From Saturnia japonica (taxonomy: Eukaryota > Arthropoda > Insecta > Lepidoptera > Saturniidae): 64,000 nt of DNA. A model generated the notes under the pieces. The model was not told where the DNA came from. It was given only the letters and a program-made list of their open reading frames with translations, and searched no databases. The position numbers and the translations under genes were made by a program. Shown one piece after another: positions 45,525-57,744 of the stretch. Position 1 is the stretch's first letter. The number at the start of each line of letters is the position of its first letter. The stretch spans positions 17,608,001-17,672,000 of the forward strand of contig CM065309.1 in assembly GCA_033032175.1 (NCBI GenBank), in the 5' to 3' direction.

Positions 45525-46720
45525 TATAGTGTTTACGTTATGAAGTTACTTGCTAAACCCCTTGTTTTGTTGTGATGAATATAGTCACACTAGATTTTAT
45601 GCATCACATTGAGAGTGACCATTCAAAGAATTATAACTTCTACCTTCTTTTATTATAATCGTGACTTCTAAATTTCTAAAAAAATTGTTAGCCATAGATT
45701 ACAACCAGAGAAATTCACATCTGATTGGCTATGAAAGCTGAAGCATTTTCGATTTGCTTCCCGCTTTTTGTTTCTTGAGTAACTATGATGTATTTTGTAA
45801 TAGTTTTTCTAGCACGGAATAGGTACATACTATAATAAGTTTAACAGCGTAGTAATTAGTATGAGGTGTTTTTTAATATTATTAATTAGATTTGCCAGTT
45901 TTTCATTGTCGTTCTTTGAACGTTAGCTTAGTCCAAGAAGGGTAGGTAACTTAATTAAATAATAGCGCCCAGTAACTTTAGTTATAAAAAGTTAACTACC
46001 ATACAACTTTTGTATTTAATACATTCAATTTAATTTTTATTAAACTTTTAAAAATATAATAACTGGAGTGTCTTGTTATGTCATATAAGAATGTGTATGT
46101 AAAATTCAATAAACTAGTCAATATAATAAACTGATTAATTACTTAATAAACTTTCTCACACAAATTCTTCATTAAATCTGTTAAATGATAATTACCTTGA
46201 ACAGCTGGAAGCATATAAAAAAGCGGACTCAAATAAATGTAACACTACACTAAACCATGTTCGATTGTTGTTCAGATAACAACGTAAAACAATAGTGCAC
46301 CGTTTCGGTAAATGAGTCTTGCATATACTACATGTGTATATTGTGCACTACACGAACATAGAATATTGTCCTGCGTTGAGCAATGTAACCCATAAATTAT
46401 TGTTTTAATTGTAACCTATATTAAACAGCAATAACTGTAAATATTATGTTAACCATTAAGGATTTTATTTATTATCTCTATTCTATTGTACTTTCTTATG
46501 TTTTGTAGTTTCATATTTAAGAAATATTATTTAAAAAATTAATAGTGTCTTAATTAATATAACTTTGCTGAAGAAATGTTTTTTCCATAAGAATAAATCA
46601 ATTCAAAAAATATTAACGTTTTTCCGCTTTTTTAATGCTTACAATCTAAATGAAAACTGTAATGATGATACATTAAGTTTTGAATTATGGTCTTGAGACC
46701 TGCAAAATAGAAGTATTATT
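45525..46720. other. AT-rich sequence, no feature seen
   Basis: No frame, repeat or terminus was recognised in this interval. Confidence 0.4.
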
Positions 46721-46722
46721 TA

Positions 46723-46854
46723 GGGCTGATTTTTCAATAGCCAAATAACTTTAAGTAATAAATTTGACGTTTTGACAGATAATGTATGAAAAACCTGACA
46801 AAAAATAAAAAATATCCTTGAAATAAAATTATCTGGTGATTGAAAAATCGGCCC
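46723..46854. mobile_element. MITE with TA target duplication (132 bp)
   Basis: The left end GGGCTGATTTTTCAAT and the complement of the right end, GGGCCGATTTTTCAAT, differ at one base. The arms extend with 'agccaaataact' versus 'caccagataatt'. TA lies on both sides (46721-46722, 46855-46856); with the next base the flanks read TTA and TAA, so a PIF/Harbinger-type site cannot be excluded. Non-coding. Confidence 0.65.
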
Positions 46855-46859
46855 TAAAT

Positions 46860-47860
46860 TAATAGAAGATCAAAAGATATCGTGATAAAACCATAACAAT
46901 ATGATGGTGAACATTTTCTAGTTGGTTTCTTGCTAACTACATCGCTTAAGTTGCACATAATATGCTGTACCAGTGTATTACGATGCTTATTAAACTAGTT
47001 AGTCTCATTTTTAGGTTTCTTATGTTGCCATATATCTATCTTCATTTCCTTTACGTAAATTTGTGAATCAGTAGAAAATAAAATAGAAATTCATATTTGC
47101 GAAGTTTAATAGTTCAAAACAAGAATTCATAGAAGGAACTCGCCTATTTTATAGGAATTAGAAATGTATTGGGTTTCAAAAACAGTAAAAGATCAAAATA
47201 AACCATACTTTTATTTATTATTTTAATGCTAAATCATACAGCATATATAACGCGAGTTGCGTCTTCCGCGGCCCTTGAAAAGAAACGCCCCGCCTTGTTC
47301 GATGCAATAGATAAATAGATAGAATAGAGTCATAACGTTCATTCATGAGAAATTTTTCATTTGAAATGCAATATACCTACATAATCTATCCATAGATTAC
47401 AGTGTCCAACAGTCTTCAATCATTTCAAAAAGCAAAGTAGGTTGTAACAGTACCCTAACATTAATAAATGATATCGAATTACTTAACCAGCCTCATAGTC
47501 CATTGTCCGCTTGATGGAGTTGCGAATCGTGTGAAAAGTTCTCTAAACCAAATAAATGAAGGTGTCGTTCTGTTGGACCTTGTAAATTGTGAGAACTTGG
47601 CATGAATTTTTCGCTAATCCCGCTAAAAGTGCCGTTCGTTAACTGCAATTGATGGTACTATTGTCAAAATCTTTGCCATTCGTGTTTTAAGACTTGTTTG
47701 CACTGGATTATATAAAAAGATAATAATATAGGTACGTTATTTGCGGCTTCATTTAGGTTGGGTTTGCTGTTTACAACGTAAGTATTCTTAGAACTCTACA
47801 CTAATTTGTTGGACCTCTTTTTCGCGTTCCGTAGAGTTGCCTTTTCCACATATTTTTTAT
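46860..47860. other. AT-rich sequence; one GC-richer patch
   Basis: 47240-47300 ('gagttgcgtcttccgcgg') is GC-richer and may be a regulatory or exonic relic. No frame supports it. Confidence 0.35.
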
Positions 47861-47864
47861 TCTT

Positions 47865-48168
47865 AATAGGTTTACGTTCAGCATAATCTCACGTGATGTT
47901 AAGTTCCGATTTGGCCATAGTCACCTAGCCTAGTGGGAGTATTGGCTATCATGTGTAGCTGCTGGAACATACCTATAGGTATTTGGCGATAGTCTGTCAA
48001 CTTGAGAGTGGAGACTAGCCAGGCGGGCATTAGAAAAAGCCCTACCACTATCTATTGTTTCATTACTATATTTACCTTAACCAAAAACTCAGGCTCATTG
48101 TAGGGATTCGAACTCACGTCGATCAACGCAATATCCGTACTAGCTACCATTGGCCATCATTCTTTAAA
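47865..48168 (-). repeat. tRNA-derived SINE, family F1, full-length-looking
   Basis: It runs from the tail 'taataggtttacgttcagc' to a right-hand head with 'gattcgaactcacgtcgat' as the B-box side. At about 300 bp it is the longest F1 copy, together with 430-715. Confidence 0.65.
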
Positions 48169-48774
48169 CATACATCTATATTCCAGATATACATATTTGT
48201 ATTGATAAAATTAAGTGTATGATATAAAACTCATATTACTATTACATAAAAATCACTTTGTATAGCTCTATAGTAATGCAAGTATCAAAGTGTTCAGTTT
48301 CATTCAAATAGTCTTTGTTTACTTTTTTTTATAATCGACAAATCAAGCGTAAAAACACATTCCGTTGTTATTATCATAGTTTTGCATTTTAGGGTACGGA
48401 CGGATGCGGACATATTGTTGAATAACCCTTCCATTTTGTCGAGGAATCTAACTGTATTTGAGTAAACTAATTTATCGTGCGTTTACTGAGGTTTATTTAT
48501 ACTCCGGGATTCATCTATGTTTACGCTTGCCATTCTTCCCAATATATCGGGACTTTCACCGCCATTAAAGTAGTCTTCAGCAAAATAAAATCAAGGTATG
48601 TCCAACACTGCATACATTACAATTTGTCAGTAAATAAATAATATTTTTTTTATTTGCGTCTCGATGAGAAACCTAGCCATAAATGGTAATCCTAGGCTAG
48701 CACAATCATATCTGCTAATTTGTTGAAAAGCTAGCTGATAAGAGAATGCCTCTTGTCATCTTTTAACTTAGACC

Positions 48775-48955
48775 TTATCTTGGACAGTTTAAGTTTCAAT
48801 TTTGTAGAAAAGGTAGAGAAAATTTTTTCATTGTTACCGTAAAGCTGTGCCCCGAAACCCAGCGCGTGTGGTTCTGCAGTGGAAACGAGAGGAGGGCATT
48901 ATATTGAACAGCTCTTCAGAACACTCCCCATGATACAAACGTAATAAAACCGTGA
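48775..48955 (-). pseudogene. LINE ORF2 C-terminal fragment
   Basis: The minus strand reads LYHGECSEELFNIMPSSRF then HCRTTR, the same segment as RLYHGEYSEELFSL at 20.6 kb. It is a short dead fragment. Confidence 0.6.
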
Positions 48956-48959
48956 CGGT

Positions 48960-49640
48960 TTTATAATAGTGCAATAATACAACTGTGTATATACCACATA
49001 CTAAGTTTATTAGATTACGATGGCATTGACATTATATATTTGAACCCAAGTACTTAATTAAATAAATATATGTATATAAAATCATACCTATCGTTTTTTA
49101 AATTATTATTGCTTAGATTATTGAACGCACTTGAATGGTTATAACATAATTATATAATTATGTTCTTCATACTTTTATGTGGTTATTAGCATGACGTAAT
49201 TTATGTCCTCATCCCACGCCAAACAGATTCCAAGTTTATTAATCATAATGTATCTTGTATCTTTAAATGAACAAAGCATGCAAATCTAAATATATACTAA
49301 TTACAAAACTGTAGATTTATTTTTTATGTACCTAGTTATATGACAAAAAGGGGGTAATTAAATGATTACAAAACAACATAATACCTATATGTATATATGT
49401 GTACCTACACGATGTATCCATACATAAATCACGTTGTGTTGTAATTTGAATGCTCCAATTAATTTTTAATACCCCTATTAATTGATTAGGTTACCGTTAA
49501 ATTTTGATTTAATTAACCTTTTTGTCAATAAATACATAAAAAATAATCTACATTGGTGTAATTACTATAGATTTAGCTTTGTATGCTATAAATTGAAGTA
49601 CATCCTATATTTGTGCTTTTAACATATACATACATAAATC
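48960..49640. other. AT-rich sequence, no feature seen
   Basis: No frame, repeat or terminus was recognised in this interval. Confidence 0.4.
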
Positions 49641-49644
49641 ACGC

Positions 49645-49965
49645 CTACATCACAACGGGATAGGCAGAGACCACGTCCTTCCACCTGCTACGATCCTGGC
49701 ATACCTCTTTCGCTTCTTCGACATTCATTAATCTTTTCATGCATGCTCGTCGGTTTAGAGTATTCTTGACCTTACCTTTCTTCAGAACGTCTCCGATTTG
49801 ATCGATAAATGTTCGTCTAGGCCTTTCTCTTCCAACGATTCCTTTCATACTCGCATTATAAATTTGTTTAGTCATTCTTCTTTCATTCATCCTCTCAACA
49901 TGCCCAAAGCATCTAAGCATCGCTTTCTCAATTCGTGTGACTATATCTTCTTTTTTTCCTATATG
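49645..49965 (-). pseudogene. LINE ORF2 C-terminus, open frame
   Basis: The 91-codon frame begins MLRCFGHVERMNERRMTKQI and continues GRERPRRTFIDQIGDVLKKG to SRWKDVVSAYP. This is the conserved end of RTE/CR1-like LINE proteins abundant in moths. Upstream in frame HIGKKEDIVTRIEKA extends the match to about 49965. The 3' side ends in 'catacataaatcacgcct', a typical 3' junction with a short simple repeat. No stops within the fragment suggest a fairly recent insertion, but the reverse transcriptase itself is absent. Confidence 0.75.
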
Positions 49966-49969
49966 TGCT

Positions 49970-50390
49970 TTTAAACACTGTTTAATATAGACATGATAAT
50001 ACAGGTTCTATTAATTAATTAATAATATTAGTAACAAAAAGCAAACTTCAATATAAATTGTTACAAAACTAATGGTAGCCATACACGTAACCGTATATAC
50101 ATAATTTAAGACTTGCACAAATAAACGTAATTTAAGTACGCTTGAACAATACCATTCTCTATGGAACCATTTCTATAAAAGTAAGCGTCCAGGTATGTTG
50201 TGCGATGGATGCCGCTTTGGCAATAATTTGCTTAATATTAACTACAAAAAATCTGAATATACTCAAAAGAAATCAAACTATATGATGTAAATACTGGATA
50301 AGAAAAAGAGAGCATTATTCACACATCAGTTTATTAAATGAATTGAAATTTGAACCAAAAACTGGCTTAACAATCTGTGTATGAACTAAG
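49970..50390. other. AT-rich sequence, no feature seen
   Basis: No frame, repeat or terminus was recognised in this interval. Confidence 0.4.
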
Positions 50391-50394
50391 AAGC

Positions 50395-50646
50395 TTATTT
50401 GAGTTGTTTGATTAATTTATTATAAGCAGCTGTTTTTCTATTGTGACAGTCTTTATTTTTTATTTGAAAAACAAGTGGTTTATTTATGTAGATATTTAAA
50501 AATTCGTCCAAAATCTTTCGAACTCCATGTCTTTCAGTTCTCTGACTCGTCATTTTGTCGCGAAACCGACGGCGCGGCGCGACTGTAGGACGTGCATTCA
50601 ACCAGGCGCGGACGGCTCTATATTTCTCAAATGCGCATTTGCGCAA
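50395..50646 (-). CDS. MADF-domain N-terminal fragment
   Basis: An 83-codon frame on the minus strand. From the internal Met at residue 32 (MTSQRTERHGVRKILDEF) it continues FLNIYINKPLVFQIKNKDC then HNRKTAAYNKLIKQLK and stops. The spacing of F-L-x-x-Y, the K-P-L pair, K-x-K-D-x-x-N-R and the A-Y-x-K-L block fits the first helices of a MADF (Adf-1-like, DNA-binding) domain; the usual Trp is Phe here. The third helix and the rest are missing. The upstream 50560-50650 is CpG-rich, compatible with a first exon. It may be an exon fragment, a truncated gene or a transposon-derived MADF relic. Confidence 0.4.
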   Translation of the reverse strand: MRKCAFEKYRAVRAWLNARPTVAPRRRFRDKMTSQRTERHGVRKILDEFLNIYINKPLVFQIKNKDCHNRKTAAYNKLIKQLK

Positions 50647-50859
50647 GTTCGGTATCGCGCAAGTTTGGAATCAAAAATTCAAATTTTTTAAAACTTGTAC
50701 AAATCTATAAATTAGCGTATAATCTTCCAACACACGTTACTGTATACTTGTGCAAGTCTAAATTTGTGCAAGTATATCGTTACATGTGGCTAACTTTAAT
50801 GTTTATGAATTCAGTTGTTAATACCAGAAAACTTATCTGCATAAATAAAATTTGACACC

Positions 50860-53390
50860 CAGTTTTATTAAAAAAAACAAACATTTCAACGTTTAAAAGA
50901 GGTAGAATCTAAGCTATTTTGTCCAATTAAATTACGACAGAAAAAAGTTTGAAAAATACACCGAATTAATTACAAAAAGCTAGACAATTTTATTTTTACT
51001 TTATAAAATACAACAATAACAATCAAACCATAACACCGATAAGATCGCAGCTGCAGGAAAAATATAAACACCACAAGAACAATACATCCATAAAATGATA
51101 AAAGGAAGGTAAACACAACTCAACTTGAAGCCCCCACTACACATGTATTAGCTGTTCCTTTTTGAAGGATGTACACGTGTTCTAGAAATATGTATTAATA
51201 TGACCCATCATTCAATTTACGTGAGAAGGCACAAGGCCAATCACTAATGGCCTTTATCATAAATTACACACTACACCATCTAGGTAATTACGGACGAAAG
51301 ATATATATTTAATCAATTTTTCAGTAAAAATTAATACAGTAAAAATGTAAGTTTATAATCGCTAACCACAAATCTTGAGATAAGAAAATAATGTAGTGTG
51401 GATCTATTTTGAGACTATTAGTCATATGCCGGATGTATAGATTGATTAAGATGCATTGATTAAGATGCATTGATTATTGTTTAAATATAAAAATACATCT
51501 AACGTTATCTCACGCATTTCAAGAATTTTCTATATTATTTTAACATTAAAAGAATGTGTAGGTACATAGGTAGCATGTGCAGTGAAGCTTGCTTACAATG
51601 TTTGAACAAGATGCGAGGCACTTCTGTGCAATAAGCAACGCACTAAGGAGGTCAATGACACGACTTTATCACATTTCCATGGAAGTGTAATAGTCAGGAA
51701 AACGACAGACACGACTGAAGGAGGTACTTTGGTCACGAAAATCACATAATTTTGTAACGAATAGCAATTGTGATACCTTTGGTTACATGTTTCTTTATAA
51801 TTTTATTAAGGTCGCAAGAATTGAAACATGTATTATTTTAGTTGTTATGTTTTTTTTTACGTCCTATAGTTGACAGATATGCAGAATAAAAGAAAATAAA
51901 TATCTACCAAACTGAAACTCGCATAATATAATGATTAACATATCATTATTTTTAAACACACCCACGCACGTATTTAAAATCTTATTTTGAATATTTTAAT
52001 TTAAGAATAGGCACAATAATCATAAAGTTTTTCTATACGAATGACGAAAAGTTAAAACACCAAAATAACAATAAAGTAATATAAAATATTTCATTGTAAA
52101 AGTATCTATTTATTATTCTTTGTGTGTTTAGAAAGCAGGTATTAATTTACATGTTAAATTAGTTTATCTCGAACCGCCATTAACATGTACCTAAACAGCT
52201 AACTTCGCATAAAGCGAACAAACACATTAACCTATTTCCAAACGTTTACAATAAATAACAGCGATTAAAATTTTATTTATTTCAAAGTGTATTTAAATAT
52301 TTGTCACCTATTTTCAATAATGAGAACATGACTTAATATGTGTGCGCTTATAAATTTTGATTACAAAATCAGGTTATTATCTTGCTTACTTAATTAATTA
52401 GGTACTTTTTTTTCTTTATTTTAGGCTTAGTCGCTTGGGCGACTATGTTGCCTGTGTAATTTAAACTTCACAAGAAAATTTCCAAACAACATAAAATCAA
52501 TATTAACAATTACTTAACTTAATTTTAAATAGCTCCCTAGCAAAAAAAGACGAAGTGTCGGCCAAAATGGAATTATATATACCAATGTGGAACGAAACAG
52601 AAGCATTAAGTTTAGACCTAGTAGATTCACTCCGAACACACTCCACCAGAATGTGGTTACACATCATCTATGATTCCGCAAGTCGGACACATTGGAGATG
52701 GCGCTTTATGCATCATAAATGCGAATTTTTTCGATGGGATGTGTCCCGAGCGTAATCTCATTCCTGTTATGGCTTCTTGCGGATTAATTGTGATATTTTC
52801 TATCCTTAGAGGTGCCTACAAATGTTGTTCTCACCACAAATATTAAGCCTTATAATCATGTCTTAGCACTGAAGTATACATACTTATATCTAACAATATA
52901 ATAATAGTCAGGTATCAATTAGTCTACCACACAATTTCATCGCAGTCAACACAAAATTATTATGAAAAGGACAAGAAGGAAATCTACAAATAATTAAACA
53001 ATATTAAAACATTAGATGAAAACTCCTCACGTCTTATGTACTACAATGCTAGTATGAAGCAATGGCAGATACAAACAGCACAAAGAACGGAATGGAGACG
53101 CCTTGTACATCATAAAGTGTCTAGTTTTGAGACAACGAAATTTCATGCGGCATCTACCTATTGTCTGCATGCGTGATAGTGTCAAAGCCCGACCAGCTGC
53201 GGCCATTTCCTGTACATACGTTGATGGTGTTCTGACGTATGCGCTCGGACATTTAAAGTAAATAAGTTACGTTAGCCATCAGCGGGCTCATAATAGGGCA
53301 GAACAGCAAAGCCTCCAACCTCCCTGATTACTTATGTCTACTGGATTAATGTCGCTGTGGCCGTAATTGGTTAAGAGAATATATATTTAA
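50860..53390. other. AT-rich sequence, no convincing gene
   Basis: 52530-52790 is less AT-rich, with a 66-codon frame at 52555 (+) and an alternative frame reading HIGDGALCIINANFFDGMCP. I recognise neither. A small direct repeat 'tgattaagatgcat' occurs twice at about 51447-51472. 53170-53320 is another GC-richer patch without a frame. Confidence 0.35.
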
Positions 53391-53397
53391 ATGTATA

Positions 53398-53625
53398 TGA
53401 AGTAATGATGGCTCAGTCGTAGCATGCACGGACATTATGTCGATCGACGTGAGTTCAGATCCTTGCAATGAGCTGAGCTTACCGTGAAGGAAAACATCAT
53501 TTTCAGTAATGTCCGCTTGGTTTGCTACCACCTTCAAGATGAAAATTTATCGTGTAGCACCTATAAGTGTGTTCTAGTAGCTACACTTGAGAGCCAGTCC
53601 TCCCACTAGGCTACCATCTTAGGCC
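53398..53625 (+). repeat. tRNA-derived SINE, family F1
   Basis: Head 'taatgatggctcagtcgtag', 'gtcgatcgacgtgagttca' as the B-box side, body to 'ccactaggctaccatcttag'. Confidence 0.65.
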
Positions 53626-53639
53626 AATATGAATACTAA

Positions 53640-54385
53640 AGAGCAACTTTATTGCTTCTGTAATTTTATACGTACGTTTTTTTTGCGAACTGAACAAGAA
53701 GTACCTCTATATTTTTTTTAAATTTGGTCCATAAGTATAGTATGGTGGGAGAGTTGATTTAATTAAGTATATTGCCAAATCATATAACAGTTTTTACTCC
53801 ATGTTGTTATGGTCCGCCGGCTGCAGCAGGGCAACTATATCTAATTAGGTTTTATAACAAATTTACAAGATAACCAGACCGTAGAACAGACTTAAGCTAA
53901 ATATGAATTTTAAGCGCTTAATAACTGTTCCCTCAAGGCTAAATGTTTCGACCGTATTAAATTCTTAGAAAGGTGTTTATGAATCACAAATTCTTAGTAA
54001 TATATTTTTAGGGTTAGTTTTTTCGATGACGTTACACAAGTCGACAAAACCAACTAGTTTTATGCGCATTACACTGATTCATATAGTATTAAAGGAGACA
54101 TCATATTGATTAAAAATATTCAATATATTTTTGGCATGTATGTAAGACACTATGCAAATATTCTATACTATAAGCTCATGTATTAAATTATAATATATTT
54201 TAATTTCATAGAATATGTCTTATAAGTACAGTTATAACGGTAATAGCATGCCTAACTTCACCACAATAAAACAATAGGTCTAGTAAGCAACTTCATAGTG
54301 TAGAATTTTGTTACAATGTGTGCACATCATAAAAATTCACTCTTATCATTTTTTCATAACACGACTAAACATTTTTTTAAACAAC
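53640..54385. other. AT-rich sequence, no feature seen
   Basis: No frame, repeat or terminus was recognised in this interval. Confidence 0.4.
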
Positions 54386-54389
54386 TAAG

Positions 54390-55145
54390 GTGGCAAGCAA
54401 GCATACGACCCGCCTGATGTTAAGCGACTACCGTAGCATAGGGACGCTTTTTTTGTAGTCCCTCTTTACCGCTGACACATTTTTGAACTGACTATACTGT
54501 TAGCCTTAAAGGCCCTAGAGCCGTTAGAGGCTTTGACAGCTTCAACGGGCTTGGGGATGAGCCGGAAGGCACTCAGCCGTGAAAGCGAGGTAACAAGCTC
54601 AAGGGTGCCAAAGTGGTCGAACCTCGGCTTGGGTTATTACCGTACATGCAAATGAATCACAGTCTAACTAATTCCCTATTCGTAAAATTCGATCTAACTA
54701 ACTATACATATAAAGTGTTCCTGTCTTCTGGAAAGAAGGGAGAAACTTACGCATGTGCGTAATCTGGTAATCTGGTAATTTGGTCTAAGTCTAACTAGCC
54801 AAAAAAGAAAAAAAATCCCTTACAGAACCTGTGTGGTGTGCACATATGTGGTGGTGCAGTGGAATGACGTCTATTGGTAGCTAGTGATTGCAAGTGCAGA
54901 GACACTGTATCGCGCGAGCGGCTCATTAGCTCAAGGGCTCCATTCCGAAAAACGGACCTAGGCTTGAGTTGCCACTGGAGAGGTTGGTCGTGTTGGGTGT
55001 GCGGGACGATCTACCCCAAGAGGCTCTGGAAACCCTACTCACGGTATGAACAACACAAGGTTATTCGGCAGCGATCTTCTGTAGGGTGGAGGAATTCTAC
55101 CAGTCGGACTGCCCTAAGTAGAGAGAAAACTTCAAAAAAAATTCT
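54390..55145 (+). repeat. SINE-like F3 split by a LINE insertion
   Basis: The F3 head ('ggtggcaagcaagcatacg', 'cgcctgatgttaagcg') lies at 54390-54446 and the F3 tail ('gaggctctggaaaccctac' to 'aagtagagagaaa') at 55008-55145. The roughly 550 bp between them is a minus-strand LINE 3' end. This order makes the LINE the younger insertion. Confidence 0.6.
54450..55000 (-). mobile_element. Jockey-like LINE 3' end, truncated copy
   Basis: A T-run at its left is followed by 'gaactgactatactgttagc', then 'ggcactcagccg', 'agggtgccaaagtgg' and 'cttgagttgcc'. It is the complement of the 3' end of the family member at 15325-16330. Confidence 0.6.
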
Positions 55146-55247
55146 CTGTCCTTCTATCTCTCTTGAAAATATTTTTTTGAATACTGTATAGTTACATTAC
55201 ATCACTCTAAATACATAAATTAGTGCAAATGAGTATAGACACCTCTG

Positions 55248-55512
55248 CCTCATTAGCCTAGTAGTCGTAAGCGCGGAAGCTACGATCGAGGTCCTGGGTT
55301 AGATTCCCAGGTCGAGCAATGTGTTATTGGGATTTTTCTATGAAATTCCTCAGTAGCAGTTCGGAGTTTGGCTTTGTGTCTGATTAATGGCAATAGGCTC
55401 GCCCCCTATTACATGGGACCTAAAAATATACACGGTAAATTGTGGGTGTACATTAGTACACCTCTGCTCTAATCCTTCAGGGATACAGGCGTGATGGTAT
55501 GTTATGTTATGG
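55248..55512 (+). repeat. tRNA-derived SINE, family F2
   Basis: This is the only plus-strand copy: head 'cattagcctagtagtcgtaa', 'cctgggttagattcccagg' spanning the T-stem/B box, body, and tail 'gtatgttatgttatgg'. The T-arm still pairs (cctggg/cccagg), but the tRNA acceptor stem is not closed. Confidence 0.75.
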
Positions 55513-55514
55513 TT

Positions 55515-56225
55515 AATAATTTGCACTTAGAAGTCAAGCACCTTACATGGCACCGCGCCGGTCGTTTAGCTTCCAAAGCTTTGACTCACTCCGGATCTGG
55601 GTACATTACCATTGTTTCAATCTTTTTTGTTGACTCACTGCGTATATTTCTGTTATAAAGCTTTTATTCCTTTTAGTAATTTAGCTTGCTGACTTCTAAT
55701 GATTACATTGCATGTACCTTATTGCAAGAACAATGAAAACAGAAACCTGATTTTTTCTCGAGAACACCCTAATACTATGGTACCTTTTGATACATGTAAA
55801 CTTGAAGTTATATGTAAGTATGTACCTAGGTATATCAAAAATCAAAATTATCCACTTAGTAACCACATTTACACTATTTACATGTTATTTGCACATATAA
55901 TGATAACGCAAGGAATAAAGTAAATACGAATTATCTTACGACCAAAATAACTGTAATTAAATATGAAGTTTCATTTGTTACCATTTTGATAGGTTCGTGT
56001 ATCTTCAAAAAACGTAGAATAACGTTCGGAATTCAAAATAATTTGAATACCTTTTCTTCATAATTCTGTGTTTTTTTTTAATATTCTTGTCCAAATGCAC
56101 TATGTGTAATATTATAACGTATTAAAACTCCCAAAAGAATTTGATGTTTTTTTTTGTATTCTCACAATTTATTTAATAAAATAGTACCTATATAACACAA
56201 TCATAAAACTATAGATAAAAAAAAT
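55515..56225. other. AT-rich sequence, no feature seen
   Basis: No frame, repeat or terminus was recognised in this interval. Confidence 0.4.
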
Positions 56226-56227
56226 CG

Positions 56228-56288
56228 CAGCCAAATAACCCTGCGCTGTTTTCCTGGGGTTAGTAAGATTTTTAGAGCTCCTTGGGCT
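56228..56288 (-). repeat. SINE-like F3 tail fragment
   Basis: The complement carries 'aggagctctaaaaatctta' and 'gcgcagggttatttggctg', shared with 63065-63225. Confidence 0.4.
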
Positions 56289-56314
56289 TTTTAATATTTT
56301 TAAGTTGAGTTATT

Positions 56315-56545
56315 TTAAGTGATGTTGTGGCTCAAGATGGTGACTCGCTTAACTTAGTGAGGGAAATGGAGGCAGATTTTCAACTTGAAGGGGGGTATTA
56401 ATAAAATCCCCTATCACCACGCTATGGTTTCATCGCGATGTTTGCCTTTACCGAAAACTCAGGCACATTGCAGGGATTTGAACTCACGTCGATCGATGCG
56501 GTGTCCGTGCACGCTACCACTGAGTCATCATTACTTCAAGGTTTC
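56315..56545 (-). repeat. tRNA-derived SINE, family F1
   Basis: The minus-strand head ends at the right with 'atgatgactcagtggtagcg' (complement of 56515-56534) and the B-box side lies near 56475-56490. An internal stretch near 56360 is deleted relative to 47865-48168. Confidence 0.6.
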
Positions 56546-56549
56546 ATTT

Positions 56550-57130
56550 CATTGTTCAACTCGCTATTGGTAACTATGGTGTTATAAGCGTCCCCATGAG
56601 CTACGATAATATGACCAAGCAGGCCGCACGCTTGTTTGCAAATTTAGCCTTAAAAAACGAGACGGTATTACACACTTAAGAAATTTATTTACCAATTACA
56701 AAACAAATAAGAAGCTGACGGCATTGTAATGTTTTTAAGTAAACTAAAGTAAATAGTGATACACTCAACCAAGTTTGTGTAGTTCAATAAATAATTAGCA
56801 ATGTTTTAAAAATGTTATGAATAAAAAATACTAAATAATATATTCGTTATGAAGAAGAAAAAATTTTGCAAATATTCAGATGGAAAACTATACTTTTTAA
56901 ACATACATGAATGGTAGTAAAAGTAACAATGTTAGTAACATTTCGATACTCCTTTCTTATGGAGGTCAGTGAACAGGAAAACTTAAGTCAAAACTCAGAA
57001 CTGAAGTCTAGTGCCAGTCGAATTACTGATTTCAACAACCATATTGTACATGTTAGTACCTATGGAATTAATCAATTTTCGTTTCTTTAGATTAGGTTAG
57101 TAATCAGTTTAATTTGTAATAAACTACTCA
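56550..57130. other. AT-rich sequence, no feature seen
   Basis: No frame, repeat or terminus was recognised in this interval. Confidence 0.4.
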
Positions 57131-57134
57131 AGTT

Positions 57135-57613
57135 TACGGAATCTTACTTTTTTTTTTAAAGTGAAAACTTCTTTAGCATCGTTGTGATTTGAAAGTCGAT
57201 GAAACGAAGAAGCGAAAGCGACAGTAAAAAGAGACAGACACATAAATCCATAAGATTTAACGTAAGAGAATATGAGATAGGAAAGTTTTATGCAATGGTA
57301 AATGGTACAAAAGAGGTTTGTTGCCACGCAATAATGAATTTTATTACCTCACCAAAAAGGCACGAAAGAAAAACTTTTTAGACAACACTTATGGACATTC
57401 TGTTACTGATTGATATTGTGTTAGGTTACCATGGATATTTCAAATCAGCATTAATTGAAAATGATATTGTGAATAATGATTGTGAATACTTGTATGTACT
57501 TTTTCATAAACTTTAAATTACTGTGTATTTGATCATTTTCTGTATTAAAAAAAACATAAATGTGAAGGTTTCACTTCTACCACGTGTGAATTGCACATAT
57601 AATTTTTTTATAT
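57135..57613 (+). repeat. ~480-bp repeat, copy 2 (with 60-codon frame)
   Basis: Inverted relative to 19113-19588. The plus-strand frame 57199-57381 (MKRRSESDSKKRQ..., ...RHERKTF) corresponds codon for codon to the other copy, except for a short window where two single-base indels compensate. Confidence 0.6.
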
Positions 57614-57639
57614 TAATACGGCAAAGTGGCAACACTGTG

Positions 57640-57740
57640 CCTCATAGTGCAAGTCAAAAGTAACGGTTACTAGCGAGAGATCAGCAATCCATCGACAATC
57701 GCTGCTGTCAGGCCGGCTTCTACACTTGCTGATCCGAAAC
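57640..57740. repeat. Dispersed repeat F5
   Basis: 'agagatcagcaatccatcg', 'aatcgctgctgtcaggccgg' match 8790-8840 with substitutions. Confidence 0.4.
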
Positions 57741-57744
57741 GCGA

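Noticed and set aside
52555..52755. 66-codon frame in a GC-richer patch
   Set aside because: Not recognised; an overlapping frame is equally open, so there is no basis for choosing a coding strand or phase.
55248..55320. A tRNA gene
   Set aside because: The T-arm pairs and A/B boxes are present, but the acceptor stem does not close and the sequence continues into a body shared by four copies, so it is a SINE head.
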